36,612 bases of DNA from CAYGVT01 sp964353355 (GTDB lineage Archaea > Thermoplasmatota > DTKX01 > GCA-020343715). The notes below the pieces were generated by a model. The model ran no database searches and was not told the DNA's origin. It saw nothing but the letters and a program-made list of their open reading frames with translations. Shown piece by piece: positions 17,343 through 25,440 of this stretch (position 1 is the first letter of the stretch; each line of letters opens with the position of its first letter). Made by a program: the position numbers and the translations under genes. Location: assembly GCA_964353355.1 (NCBI GenBank), contig CAYGVT010000165.1, forward strand, positions 1 through 36,612, written 5' to 3'.

Positions 17343-18371
17343 TCAGAACTCGAAGTGGCGGCGCTTGCGGCCCTTGTGGAGGCCCTTGCCCCAGACGTAG
17401 CCGCAAAGGAGCGGGAGCCCTATCGAGAGCTCGACGTAGGCCATCGCGGTCGTGGCCTCGTGGCGGATCTTCCCCCAGCTCTTGGCCTCCGACAGCGTCG
17501 AACCGGAGAGCCCCCCGTCCTGCGGGCCGGTCATGGTGAGCTGTATGGCGTAGCGGTGCGCGAAATCGCAGCCGGCCCCGTCCTTGACGGCGTACTGGGC
17601 CATGATGACCCCGTCGTTGACGTAGTTCTTGGGCACCCCCCCGCCCAGGTAGATGGAGGACGTCGCGCTTGACTGCACCACGGTCTTGACCAAGTCGACG
17701 TTGTCCCTGATGGAGTCGATGTGCATGTGGGGCCTGTCGCCGAATTCCATGTAGTGGTTGGTGATGCCGATGCCGATGGAGCTGTCGTTGATGGCCGGCA
17801 CGAAGAGCGGCACGTCGGCCTCGGCGGCGGCGTGCAGGATCGAATCGGGGTCCTTGACGGTCCTGGCCAGGAGCGACATGAACTCCCGCGAGCTGTAGCC
17901 CCTGGGCTCGAGCGTCGACGCGAACCGTCCAACAGCCAGGTCCGAGCCGTAGAACTTGTCCTCGTCCACGAGCGTGTCGTAGACGCGGTCGATGTGCAGC
18001 TTCTGGAGGACGACGTCGTCCATCTCCGGGTAGGACCGGTGGTGGCGCCCGCCACGGGACTCGTAGAAGTCGTGGTAGAGGATTGCGCCCGTGGACACGA
18101 TGACGTCCACGATGCCGGTGCGGACCATGTCGCGTATGACCCTGCGCAGGCCCGCGGCGATGAGTGCGCCCGTGAGCGAGAGGTAGATGGTGGGCCTGTC
18201 ATGGTCGGTGAGCATGCGCTCGTAGACCTTGGCCGCGCGGCCGACGTTGCGCGCCTGGAACGACATGCTGGACATGGCGTCGACCAGCTCCGAGACGGTC
18301 ATGTCGGGCTCCATCAGCAGCTGGTTGACGACGGACTCCTTGGACAGCAGGTCCTTGCGCTTGGGCGCCAT
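17343..18371 (-). CDS. dys: Deoxyhypusine synthase
   Basis: This predicts 342 residues. The enzyme transfers the aminobutyl group of spermidine to one lysine of aIF5A, the first step of hypusine formation, using NAD. Visible family signatures are LTGALIAAGLRRVI and the STGAILYHDF segment in the N-terminal half, a YLGGGVPKNYV loop, a TMTGPQDGGLSGST segment, and the SEAKSWGKI motif near residue 305, whose lysine forms the enzyme-substrate imine intermediate. Length is normal. A GGAGG site lies about 10 bases before ATG 18371, and a TATA (GGGTTATCC on the minus strand, near 18434-18442) predicts a leader of about 43 bases. The protein substrate, aIF5A, is encoded 4.5 kb away, next to agmatinase. 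Confidence 0.95.
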   Translation of the reverse strand: MAPKRKDLLSKESVVNQLLMEPDMTVSELVDAMSSMSFQARNVGRAAKVYERMLTDHDRPTIYLSLTGALIAAGLRRVIRDMVRTGIVDVIVSTGAILYHDFYESRGGRHHRSYPEMDDVVLQKLHIDRVYDTLVDEDKFYGSDLAVGRFASTLEPRGYSSREFMSLLARTVKDPDSILHAAAEADVPLFVPAINDSSIGIGITNHYMEFGDRPHMHIDSIRDNVDLVKTVVQSSATSSIYLGGGVPKNYVNDGVIMAQYAVKDGAGCDFAHRYAIQLTMTGPQDGGLSGSTLSEAKSWGKIRHEATTAMAYVELSIGLPLLCGYVWGKGLHKGRKRRHFEF

Positions 18372-18432
18372 GCGTTCGCTCCTCCGGCGGCGGCGCCGTG
18401 CGGCACCGCCGGGAGGGCATCACAATGCCCCT

Positions 18433-18446
18433 GGATAACCCTTTTG
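18433..18446 (-). promoter_or_regulatory. TATA box of deoxyhypusine synthase
   Basis: On the minus strand AAAAGGGTTATCC lies about 70 bases before ATG 18371 and is the only AT-rich block upstream. It predicts a transcript start near 18414, leaving room for the GGAGG ribosome-binding site. Confidence 0.5.
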
Positions 18447-18596
18447 GGGCGGTGCGACGTGGGTGCGGGGCATTTGACGGAAGACCCCTGCCGACACCCG
18501 TTCTGACCCGTCCGCACGTTCCGGCGGGGGGGCGGGGGAGGGTTGGCCCTGTCCTCCCTGTCCGGCCTCCCCGCCAGGGCATGCTGCGGGGGCATC

Positions 18597-18608
18597 ACCT
18601 TTAAAAGA
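18597..18608 (+). promoter_or_regulatory. TATA box for the TIM-barrel gene
   Basis: CACCTTTAAAAG is centred near 18603, about 27 bases before GTG 18630. This suggests a leaderless transcript starting at that GTG and rules out the longer frame from 18543, which would contain the promoter. Confidence 0.6.
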
Positions 18609-18629
18609 GCCCTCGGCGTTCGCGGTGCC

Positions 18630-19421
18630 GTGCCCGCGCCCAAGGTGATGCTGGGGCTTTCGACTCCCACCTTCGTCCGCACCGTGGACGAGTTCCTGGT
18701 GCGGACCGAGCGCGACGACTGGGACTTCGCGGAGTTCAACCACCTCGACATCCCCCCATTCTGCCCCGAGCTGCTGGACGCGACCGCGCGACAGCGCACG
18801 CGACGGCTCGCGGAGGACCTGGGCATCGGCATCTCGCTGCACGCGGGCGACTGGGACCTGCTCTCGCTCGACCCCGGCGTGCGGCGGTACGCCGAGGTGC
18901 GGTCTGTCATGGAGGCGGAGCTTGGGCGCGACCTCGGCGCGCTCTACCTCACGGCGCACATCGGCATCCCGCAGAGGATGATGCTCCACGACGGCGGCCG
19001 CGCCTGGGCCGACCAGTTCTTCGACTACGGCCCCCGCGTCGAGGCCGCGGTGGCGCACCTGTCCATGGTCGCCGACGAGACGGGAGTCCGCATCCTCTAC
19101 GAGAACACCTACCGGCTCGTCGGCCCCATCGTCGACGCCATCGCCAGGCTGGGCTCCGAGCGCCTCGGGTTCCTGCTGGACGTGGGGCACGCCAACATGG
19201 GCGAGGGCGTGCGCGCCCTCCACAAGGCCATGCATGGCACCGGCCGGCTGCTCGCGCTGCACCTGCACGACAACCATGGCTCGCGCGACGAGCACCTGCC
19301 CCTCGGGGCGGGGACGGTCGTCCTCGACGGCCTCGAGATGCCCCCCTACGTCGTCGTAGAGGTCCGCGACTGGCAGAAGGCGGTCGCGACGAGGGAGGAC
19401 TTCAGGCAGAGGTACATGTAG
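18630..19421 (+). CDS. TIM-barrel sugar-phosphate isomerase / AP-endonuclease-2-like protein
   Basis: This predicts 263 residues from GTG 18630, or 257 from ATG 18648. The protein has the xylose-isomerase-like TIM-barrel pattern: MLGLSTPTF first strand, ISLHAGDWDLLS, LYLTAHIGIP, VRILYENTYR, LGFLLDVGHANM with the metal-ligand-type D and H, LLALHLHDNHGSRDEH, and VVVEVRDW at the end. The conserved E, D, H and H residues at strand ends suggest a divalent-metal site. Substrate is unknown; the family includes sugar isomerases, epimerases and endonuclease IV. The GTG start is chosen because it lies about 27 bases from the TATA centre. It ends 42 bases before the convergent CNNM-like gene. Confidence 0.8.
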   Translation: MPAPKVMLGLSTPTFVRTVDEFLVRTERDDWDFAEFNHLDIPPFCPELLDATARQRTRRLAEDLGIGISLHAGDWDLLSLDPGVRRYAEVRSVMEAELGRDLGALYLTAHIGIPQRMMLHDGGRAWADQFFDYGPRVEAAVAHLSMVADETGVRILYENTYRLVGPIVDAIARLGSERLGFLLDVGHANMGEGVRALHKAMHGTGRLLALHLHDNHGSRDEHLPLGAGTVVLDGLEMPPYVVVEVRDWQKAVATREDFRQRYM

Positions 19422-19463
19422 CGTGGCCGCAGGTAATGCCCATTGCCACCCCCGCACCGCATC

Positions 19464-20507
19464 TCAGGACGGCTCCCCGTGCGGGAACTGCCGGTCGTGC
19501 ACCTCGTCGTGTATCTCCCCCATGACCTTCTCGATGAGGTCCTCGAGCGTGATGATGCCCATCAGACGGCCGTCGCCGGCGCACACGAGGGCCATGTGCA
19601 CGCGCTTGTGGCGCATCTCCTCGAACAGGTCCGCGGCCAGCTGCATCGGCGTGACCAGGAAGGGCGGGCGCACGAAGTCGTCGATGACGTTCCCCTCCCT
19701 GCCGATGAGGTCCTTGACGTGGACGACGCCCACGACCTCGCCACCGCACACCGCCGCCGTGCCCGTCTCGGGCTGGTAGTTTGGCACCACGACCGGCACG
19801 CGCGTGAACGCGCGTCCATACAGCAATTTCTTGGCCTCGTCGAGCGGGGTCCCCGCGGGTATGGTGAACACGTGCTCGCGCTCGCTCATCAGGTCACGGA
19901 CCCTGGCGTCCGCGAAGTCCAGCACCTTCGTGATGATGCGGTGCTCGATGTCGTCCACGGTGCCCTGCTTGACGCCCAGGGCGGAGAGGCTGCGTATCGC
20001 GTCGTCGGAGACGAGGAGGTGCACGCGCTCCTGCTCGCCCATCCCCGCGAGCTTGAGCAGGCCCCTCGTGACCGCCATCAGGGCGGTGATGAGGGGCGAG
20101 AACGCCCTGGAGAGCCACCACATCCAAGACGAGTTGCGCAGGCTGAGCTTCACCCGGTTGTCGACCGCGTAGGCCTTGGGGGTTATCTCGGAGATGATGA
20201 TGAGCACGAAGGTCGTGACTCCCACGACGAGCGACACCCAGATGTTCCCGAGGAGGGCCACGGTCACGAGCGTGACCAGCGTCGCTATGGCCATGTTGAC
20301 GATGTTGTTGGTCACGAGCAGCAGCGCTATCGTGCGGTCGAGGTCGGACTTGAGGGCGATGACCCGCTCCGCCCCCTTGCCTCCCCTGTGGGCGAGCTCC
20401 GCCACCTCGACGTTTGAGATGACGGTGATGGCCGTCTCGGCCCCCGAGATGCGGTTGGAGAGGTAGAACAGGACAAAGATGACGGCGATGGAGACGTACT
20501 CCCACAC
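19464..20507 (-). CDS. CNNM/CorC-type membrane protein with DUF21 and paired CBS domains
   Basis: This predicts 347 residues from GTG 20507. The N-terminal half is a DUF21 (CNNM) membrane module with hydrophobic helices at about 2-20, 65-85 and 92-115, including the SNRISGAETA helix start and the LIIISEITPKAYA signature. The C-terminal half carries a CBS pair (VRDLMSEREHVFTIPAGTP and the MGIITLEDLIEKVMGEI ending typical of HlyC/CorC proteins). The family exports magnesium or other divalent ions and responds to nucleotide binding at CBS domains. The longer frame from 20546 would start inside the TATA box (minus strand AGTTTTATG, near 20546-20555), so GTG 20507 with an upstream GGTG is preferred. 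No C-terminal CorC domain is present. Confidence 0.85.
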   Translation of the reverse strand: MWEYVSIAVIFVLFYLSNRISGAETAITVISNVEVAELAHRGGKGAERVIALKSDLDRTIALLLVTNNIVNMAIATLVTLVTVALLGNIWVSLVVGVTTFVLIIISEITPKAYAVDNRVKLSLRNSSWMWWLSRAFSPLITALMAVTRGLLKLAGMGEQERVHLLVSDDAIRSLSALGVKQGTVDDIEHRIITKVLDFADARVRDLMSEREHVFTIPAGTPLDEAKKLLYGRAFTRVPVVVPNYQPETGTAAVCGGEVVGVVHVKDLIGREGNVIDDFVRPPFLVTPMQLAADLFEEMRHKRVHMALVCAGDGRLMGIITLEDLIEKVMGEIHDEVHDRQFPHGEPS

Positions 20508-20545
20508 CTTCGGACACCTGCGGACGCGGTTATGCGGGCTGCCCA

Positions 20546-20556
20546 CATAAAACTAT
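20546..20556 (-). promoter_or_regulatory. TATA box of the CNNM-like gene
   Basis: On the minus strand TAGTTTTATG is centred near 20552, which predicts a transcript start around 20526, about 20 bases before GTG 20507. Confidence 0.45.
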
Positions 20557-20652
20557 GCCCGCCAGTCGCGCCCCCGGAGCGCGGACCACGCATCCCCGGG
20601 CGGGGGCGGCGGGGCGCCCCGGGCGACCGGCCCGGCGACCGCGGCCCGGCCG

Positions 20653-21078
20653 TCACCCCTCCACGACGTCGAGCTCGCGCACGCGACCGCGCGGATCGTA
20701 TGCCTGCCAGTCGTTCTGCTTGAAGGGGTTGCAGCATATGATGTGGATGCGGCCGAACCTGTCGAAGAGCTCCAGGTCGGCGGCCGAGGGCCAGTAGACG
20801 CCGGACGGGTGCGAGTGGACCGTGCCCACGACCGAGTGGTCCACGGGCAGCATGTAGAACTTGAAGAGCGCCGCCCGCGCTCCCTGCTCCGTGCCCGGCA
20901 GCACCAGCACCTCGGTGATGATGCCGTCGTAGGAGCGAAGCACGCCGCCGAACTCCTTGGGCAGCGAGGTCTTGCCGGACGCCAGCAGCAGCTCGAGCGC
21001 GTCCCGCCGTATGGCGTTCACGGGACCGCCGGGCACGGGGCCCTTGCCCTTCTTGGGGGCGCGCGTCCTGAGCTTCAC
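20653..21078 (-). CDS. JAMM/MPN+ metallopeptidase
   Basis: This predicts 141 residues from GTG 21078. The zinc-dependent JAMM signature is complete: Glu42 in KEFGG, then His88-Ser-His90, ten residues, and Asp101 (VHSHPSG......AAD). Archaeal proteins of this size remove small ubiquitin-like (SAMP/MoaD-type) modifiers from lysines or process their precursors. No ubiquitin-like gene is in view. The start overlaps the NAD kinase stop by four bases (GTGA), so it is the third gene of the IMPase-NAD kinase-JAMM operon. The N-terminus is basic (residues 2-13). Confidence 0.9.
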   Translation of the reverse strand: MKLRTRAPKKGKGPVPGGPVNAIRRDALELLLASGKTSLPKEFGGVLRSYDGIITEVLVLPGTEQGARAALFKFYMLPVDHSVVGTVHSHPSGVYWPSAADLELFDRFGRIHIICCNPFKQNDWQAYDPRGRVRELDVVEG

Positions 21079-21950
21079 GGACCCTCACCGGGGTATACGG
21101 ATATGAACTTCTGCCTGAGCCTCTCGTAGAACGTCCCGCCCATGCGCACGAACATCGCGGGCGATTCGGACTCTGTGAGCTCCACCTTGGTGCGGGTGCG
21201 GAAGTGGATCTCGTGCTGCCCGTCGATGACCGCGAGCCCGGGGTACCGGTCCTCCACCACGGACACCTCGACCATGCAGCTCGATGGCACGACCATCGGG
21301 CGGGAGTGGAGGTTGAAGGGGGCCAGGGGCGAGAGCACGATTGCCTTCACGCGGGGGTCGACGATGGGACCCCCCGTGGACATCGCGTAGCTCGTCGAGC
21401 CCGTGGGCGTGGCGACGATGAGGCCATCGGCGCGTATCCGGTCGACGAACTCGCCGTCGATGCGCAGCTCCATCGTCATCATCTTCGACACGACCGCCGT
21501 GTGGACCACGACCTCGTTCATGGCGTCGAGCGACCGGTGCCCGTTGACGACCGATCTGAGGCGCATGCGCCTGTCCAGCGTCCAGTCGCCGGCCATCAGG
21601 CGGCGCATGCCCACCTCGACCTCGCTGGCCGCGAGCTCGGCCAGGAAGCCCACGGAGCCCGTGTTGATGGCGAGCACCGGCGCCGTGGTCATGTGCAGCT
21701 CGTTGAGGATGGTCCCGTCGCCGCCTGACACGACCATCACGTCGACGTCCATGGCGGTCTGCGGCGCGCCCCCCTCGCGGCCGAGCCGCCGTGCCAGGTG
21801 CTCCTCGAGCACGACCCTCGCGCCCTCGGCCTCGAGGGCGACGAGAGCGCGCTGGCTCGCCTCGACGGCGGCGTCCAACGTGAGGTTCGACACGAGCCCC
21901 ACCCGCTCCGGCCTGCGCACATCCTGCTCGGTCCCGCCCTCCACCGCCAT
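21075..21950 (-). CDS. nadK: NAD kinase
   Basis: This predicts 291 residues. It phosphorylates NAD to NADP with ATP or polyphosphate. Signatures: VVSGGDGTILNEL with catalytic Asp78, INTGSVGFLAEL, the MNEVVVH strand, and the glycine-rich VATPTGSTSYAMSTGGPIVDP loop of NAD binding, then PLAPFNLHSRPMV. The N-terminal 20 residues are extra. The start is ATG 21950, whose A is the last base of the upstream phosphatase stop (TGATG, one-base overlap), while the end overlaps the JAMM gene start. In some archaea such as Methanocaldococcus jannaschii, NAD kinase is fused to an IMPase-type NADP phosphatase. Here the same pair is encoded as two overlapping genes. Confidence 0.95.
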   Translation of the reverse strand: MAVEGGTEQDVRRPERVGLVSNLTLDAAVEASQRALVALEAEGARVVLEEHLARRLGREGGAPQTAMDVDVMVVSGGDGTILNELHMTTAPVLAINTGSVGFLAELAASEVEVGMRRLMAGDWTLDRRMRLRSVVNGHRSLDAMNEVVVHTAVVSKMMTMELRIDGEFVDRIRADGLIVATPTGSTSYAMSTGGPIVDPRVKAIVLSPLAPFNLHSRPMVVPSSCMVEVSVVEDRYPGLAVIDGQHEIHFRTRTKVELTESESPAMFVRMGGTFYERLRQKFISVYPGEGP

Positions 21951-22759
21951 CACCTCCGGGGGCACCCGCCCCTCATCTCCATCGCGACCGAGTAGAGCTG
22001 CTCGAGCGCGCTGGTGTCGCCGACCGCGAGCACCTCGCTGCGGTCCTCGAGGCTGAGCGCCATCTCCAGAAGCTCGCACTCGGCCGTGTAGAGCTCGCCG
22101 CCCGCCTCGCGAAGCACCAGCCCCGGCGCGGCCAGGTCCGTGATGCGCAGGGGGACCCCGTCCTGGAAGAACAGATCCGCGGAGCCCTGGGCCACCATGC
22201 AAATCTCGAGCGCGGCCGAGCCCAGCGACCGCACGCGCCTCGGGATGGTCGTGAGGCGGTGCGCGCGGCCGGTGGCGGTCGAGCCCGAGTAGAGGCAGTA
22301 GAGCGAGGCCGGCTCGTGGTAGCGCCGGGTACGGATGGGAGCGCCGTTCAGGGTCGCCCCGCCGCCCGCGACCGCATGGTACTCATCGCCGCTCACCAGG
22401 TTGAGCACGAGCGCCTGCTTCACGTCCGAGAACGCGCGGTCGCCGACCGCGAGGCACAGCGCGTAGAACGGGATGCCGTGCGCGGCGTTGTAGGACCCGT
22501 CGACCGGGTCGACGACGAGGGTGGCCCGCTCGTCCCGGTCGATGTAGCCGATCTCCTCCGAGAGCACGTTCACGGGCACGTCGTGGTCCTCGACGTAGTC
22601 GAGCAGCGCCCGCTCCGCGGCGCGGTCGATGCCCAGCGTCCCCACCTGGTCCGAGCCCATGCCGACGACGTCGAAGGCCCCCGGCTCGAGCATCGCCTTG
22701 GAGACCGCCCGCTCGACCACCTCGGCCATCTCGTGAAGGGGGAGGCTGCTGGCGTCCAC
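21950..22759 (-). CDS. Inositol-monophosphatase-family phosphatase, possibly NADP phosphatase
   Basis: This predicts 269 residues from GTG 22759. Metal-site signatures of the IMPase/FBPase fold are present: Glu68-Glu69 in LSEEIG, VDPVDGSYN (Asp84, Asp87), and a C-terminal RITDLAAPGLVLREAGG segment in place of WDxAAG. Archaeal relatives dephosphorylate inositol monophosphate, fructose-1,6-bisphosphate or NADP. Its one-base overlap with NAD kinase favours an NADP-phosphatase role here, which is inference. GTG 22759 sits about 27 bases from a minus-strand TATA (TTATTATCC, 22781-22789), so a leaderless start is likely. A longer frame to 22873 would contain that box. It is divergent from aIF5A. 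Confidence 0.85.
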   Translation of the reverse strand: MDASSLPLHEMAEVVERAVSKAMLEPGAFDVVGMGSDQVGTLGIDRAAERALLDYVEDHDVPVNVLSEEIGYIDRDERATLVVDPVDGSYNAAHGIPFYALCLAVGDRAFSDVKQALVLNLVSGDEYHAVAGGGATLNGAPIRTRRYHEPASLYCLYSGSTATGRAHRLTTIPRRVRSLGSAALEICMVAQGSADLFFQDGVPLRITDLAAPGLVLREAGGELYTAECELLEMALSLEDRSEVLAVGDTSALEQLYSVAMEMRGGCPRR

Positions 22760-22918
22760 GAAGGTGCCAATCTCCCCCGTGGATAATAAGCATGCCGACG
22801 AGCCCGCGACCTCGCCGCGCCGCGCCCGCTGGCTGACGCTGATGGATGCCCCGCGCTCGCCCTCGAAATGCACAATAAGGTATAAAAGGGGGACCCGCGA
22901 TAACCGGCGCTGGTAATC
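22760..22918. promoter_or_regulatory. Bidirectional promoter region between phosphatase operon and aIF5A
   Basis: Two opposing TATA boxes are visible: minus-strand CTTATTATCC at 22781-22790, serving GTG 22759 without a leader, and plus-strand TATAAAAG at 22881-22888, which predicts a transcript start near 22910, nine bases before ATG 22919. The plus-strand box is preceded by AAGG, as in a BRE/TATA pair. Confidence 0.7.
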
Positions 22919-23305
22919 ATGTCAAAGACCGTCACCGAGGTCAGGAACCTCAAGGTCAACGGGTACGTCATCGTTGACGAGGAGCCTTGCAAGATACTCT
23001 CCATACAGACATCGAAGCCTGGGAAGCACGGAGAGGCCAAGGCGCGCATAGACGCGGTGGGGCTCTTCGACAACCAGAAGCGCAGCATCGTCCATCCCGT
23101 CAAGCACAAGGTCGGCGTGCCCCTCCTCGACAAGAGGCAGGGCCAGGTCATCACCGCCTCCGGCGACACCGCCCACGTGATGGACCTCGCCACCTACGAG
23201 ACGTTCGAGATGTCCGTGGACGAGGAGTTCAAGGGCTCGTTGAGGCCCGGCCAGGAGATCTCCTACATGGAGGTCCTGGGCCGGAAGAAGATAACGCGCG
23301 CCTGA
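22919..23305 (+). CDS. Translation factor aIF5A (hypusine-containing)
   Basis: This predicts 128 residues. It is the archaeal homologue of eIF5A/EF-P, which rescues ribosomes stalled at polyproline and assists elongation and termination. The N-terminal SH3-like domain carries the exposed loop SKPGKHGEAKA, where Lys36 (in PGKHG) is the expected hypusine site. The C-terminal OB fold follows (LPQ-type strands replaced by GVPLLDKRQGQVI, then SYMEVLGRKKI). Length is normal. Several proline-rich proteins are in this window, including the 1432-residue protein with a polyproline tail, and would need it. Agmatinase follows after 27 bases and is probably co-transcribed. Confidence 0.95.
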   Translation: MSKTVTEVRNLKVNGYVIVDEEPCKILSIQTSKPGKHGEAKARIDAVGLFDNQKRSIVHPVKHKVGVPLLDKRQGQVITASGDTAHVMDLATYETFEMSVDEEFKGSLRPGQEISYMEVLGRKKITRA

Positions 23306-23332
23306 GGCGCGCACCGGGAGGATGCCGCCGGC

Positions 23333-24211
23333 ATGGAGCCGATGCATTCCAAGCTGGCCGACGCGAACGCCCCCATCGAGGAGGCACGGTTCGTCGTCAT
23401 CGGGGTGCCCTACGACGCCACGTCCTCCTACAGGGCGGGGGCAAAGGAAGGCCCGGCGGCGGTCCGGAGGGCGTCTTACAACTTCGAGACCTGGAGCCTC
23501 GAGCTCGGGCTCGACATCCTGGACATCCCCATCCATGACTGGGGCGACATCGAGGAGGTCTTCTCCCCCGACCGCATGGTCGAGCTCGTGGACGAGGCCG
23601 TCTCGGAGGTCGTCTCGGTCGAGGGTCGCGTGCCCGTGGTCATCGGCGGGGAGCACAACGCCACCGAGGGCGCGGTCCGCGCGGTGCACCGCGCGCACAA
23701 GGACCTCAGGGTGCTGTCGCTCGACGCGCACACCGACTTCCGCAAGGACTACCTCGGGGAGCCGAGGTCGCACGCGTGCGCGATGCGCCGGTGCTCTGAC
23801 ATCGTGGGCGTCAAGCACGTGGCCGTGGCGGGGGTCAGGTCCAGCGCGGCCGAGGAGCAGCAGGACGCGCGCGAGCTCGGCTACGCGTCCCTCACATCGG
23901 ACCAGGTGCGCGAGATGGGCATCGTGAACGCGCTCGACGAGCTGCTCGCGCGCATGGGCGAGGGGCCCCTGTACCTCACCATCGACATCGACGCTGTGGA
24001 CCCCGCCTACGCGCCCGGAGTGCAGACGCCGGAGCCATGGGGCCTCACGCCGCTCGACATCAGGCGCGCCATCGACCGCGCCGCCCCCAGGGTCGTGGCG
24101 TTCGATGTCATGGAGACGGCCCCGCCGCACGACGGCGGCCAGACGGCCGCGCTCACGGCCCGCCTGGTGAGGCACGCCATCGGCGCCGTCCACAGGGCCA
24201 GGCAGCGATAG
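23333..24211 (+). CDS. speB: Agmatinase / ureohydrolase family
   Basis: This predicts 292 residues. It hydrolyses agmatine to putrescine and urea, supplying polyamines. The two-manganese site is complete: His108 in GGEHN, Asp131-Ala-His133-Thr-Asp135, and Asp218 and Asp220 in TIDIDAVDP. The opening IGVPYDATSSYRAGA segment is typical of archaeal agmatinases. It lies 27 bases after aIF5A with GGGAGG upstream of ATG 23333 (ATG 23342 is an alternative). Agmatinase next to aIF5A makes sense because spermidine made from putrescine is the substrate for hypusine formation. An aminopropylagmatine ureohydrolase role is possible in archaea that use that route. Confidence 0.9.
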   Translation: MEPMHSKLADANAPIEEARFVVIGVPYDATSSYRAGAKEGPAAVRRASYNFETWSLELGLDILDIPIHDWGDIEEVFSPDRMVELVDEAVSEVVSVEGRVPVVIGGEHNATEGAVRAVHRAHKDLRVLSLDAHTDFRKDYLGEPRSHACAMRRCSDIVGVKHVAVAGVRSSAAEEQQDARELGYASLTSDQVREMGIVNALDELLARMGEGPLYLTIDIDAVDPAYAPGVQTPEPWGLTPLDIRRAIDRAAPRVVAFDVMETAPPHDGGQTAALTARLVRHAIGAVHRARQR

Positions 24212-24262
24212 GGCCGATGGGTGTCCCGACAGAGGCCCCATCATGATGGCCGGTGTCCATCC

Positions 24263-25276
24263 TCAGAGCAGCAGCATCACGGCCGCGAGGGCCGCCGAGG
24301 CCAGGCCGATGCCGGCGAGCAGCCAGGCCACCGCGCCATGGGACAGCCTGTCGTGCTCGACCCTGCGGCCGAGCCTCTCGGCGCGGCGCGCCGCGGACCC
24401 GCCCACGAACCGCGTGAGGGTGCGGCGCGTCGCGGGAGCGGTGAGCACGCGCTGGAAGGGCACTGCGAAGGGCACGACCCAGACCGCGAACAGGGCCACG
24501 GCCAGGTTGCCGAGCCACTCCGGCCCCAGCGGCCCTTGGTAGAGCAGCGAGCCGTTCTCCTGCGAGTTGATGAGCAGCGCGACCGGGAGCGCCACGAACG
24601 TGTCCAGGAGAAGGAGGACCGCCACCGCGTAGGGCGGCACGAGCGTGCCGCCAGGCCCGCGCGCCCGAAGCGCGAGCCCGGCGACGGCCAGCGAGGCGAG
24701 GGCCACGAGCGCCAGGTCGGCCTGGAACGCCCTCACGAGCATCGGGACGCCGCCATCGCCGTCGGTGCCGTCCCCGTCCCCGCCGTTGCCGTTCGGGGGC
24801 GCCTTCTCGCGGTAGGCGTACTCGACCTGGAGGTCCCAGGCGTTGCCGTCGTCGGCCGCGATGACGATGCGTCCCAGCATGATGTCGCCCGCGGCCGTGC
24901 ACCTGACCTCGACCCTGAACCGGGGCGGGGAGGTTATGGTGAACGGGAGGCTCACCGTGAGGCGGCCAGACTGGTCCGTGGTGCCGGGCAGGGTCTGCTT
25001 GACCGCGCCGTCGACGGCGTTCGTGACCGTGAACACGAACGAATCCGCCTGGGAGTTGGCGACGTCGTCGATGAGGGTGAAGTTGAAGAAGGCCTCGACG
25101 ACCTCCGCCCCCTGCAGCGCGACGTCCAGCGTCGTGGTAGCCCCCTCGTCGGTCCACTTGTCCGTGAAGAAGGCCATGTCGTACAGGACGTCGCCGTCAG
25201 CGGCCAGCGCCGGCTGGAGGGAGGCGAGGGTCGCGAGGAGCAGGAGCGCGGCCGTCAGCGCGCGGAGCGCGGTCAT
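24263..25276 (-). CDS. Exported beta-domain protein with C-terminal membrane helices
   Basis: This predicts 337 residues from ATG 25276. A signal peptide (LRALTAALLLLATLASLQPALA) covers about residues 4-25. An outside domain of about 130 residues rich in beta strands follows (FFNFTLIDD, VSLPFTITSPPRFRVEVRCTA), then a Gly/Asp-rich linker, four likely membrane helices at about 175-195, 210-238, 255-275 and 315-337, with a basic loop before the last. No family is recognised. The start is fixed by a minus-strand TATA (CCATATCTC, near 25298-25306), centred 26 bases upstream of ATG 25276, giving a leaderless transcript. It ends 51 bases from the convergent agmatinase gene. Confidence 0.75.
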   Translation of the reverse strand: MTALRALTAALLLLATLASLQPALAADGDVLYDMAFFTDKWTDEGATTTLDVALQGAEVVEAFFNFTLIDDVANSQADSFVFTVTNAVDGAVKQTLPGTTDQSGRLTVSLPFTITSPPRFRVEVRCTAAGDIMLGRIVIAADDGNAWDLQVEYAYREKAPPNGNGGDGDGTDGDGGVPMLVRAFQADLALVALASLAVAGLALRARGPGGTLVPPYAVAVLLLLDTFVALPVALLINSQENGSLLYQGPLGPEWLGNLAVALFAVWVVPFAVPFQRVLTAPATRRTLTRFVGGSAARRAERLGRRVEHDRLSHGAVAWLLAGIGLASAALAAVMLLL

Positions 25277-25440
25277 CGCCACTGAAGCACCGGATGCCGA
25301 GATATGGCTTTCGATTGAGGCTGCCCTGGCGTGGACGCGAGGTCACAACGCATGCGCTGGACCTCTGGTAATCGGTGGGATGATGGGCTGCGCGCGGGCG
25401 AGCCCGTCTCGCGCGCGGCCATCGGGCCCCGAGCTGGTGC

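Noticed and set aside
18543..18629. Longer N-terminus of the TIM-barrel protein
   Set aside because: The extra residues are unlike any barrel start, and the TATA box at 18597-18608 lies inside that segment.
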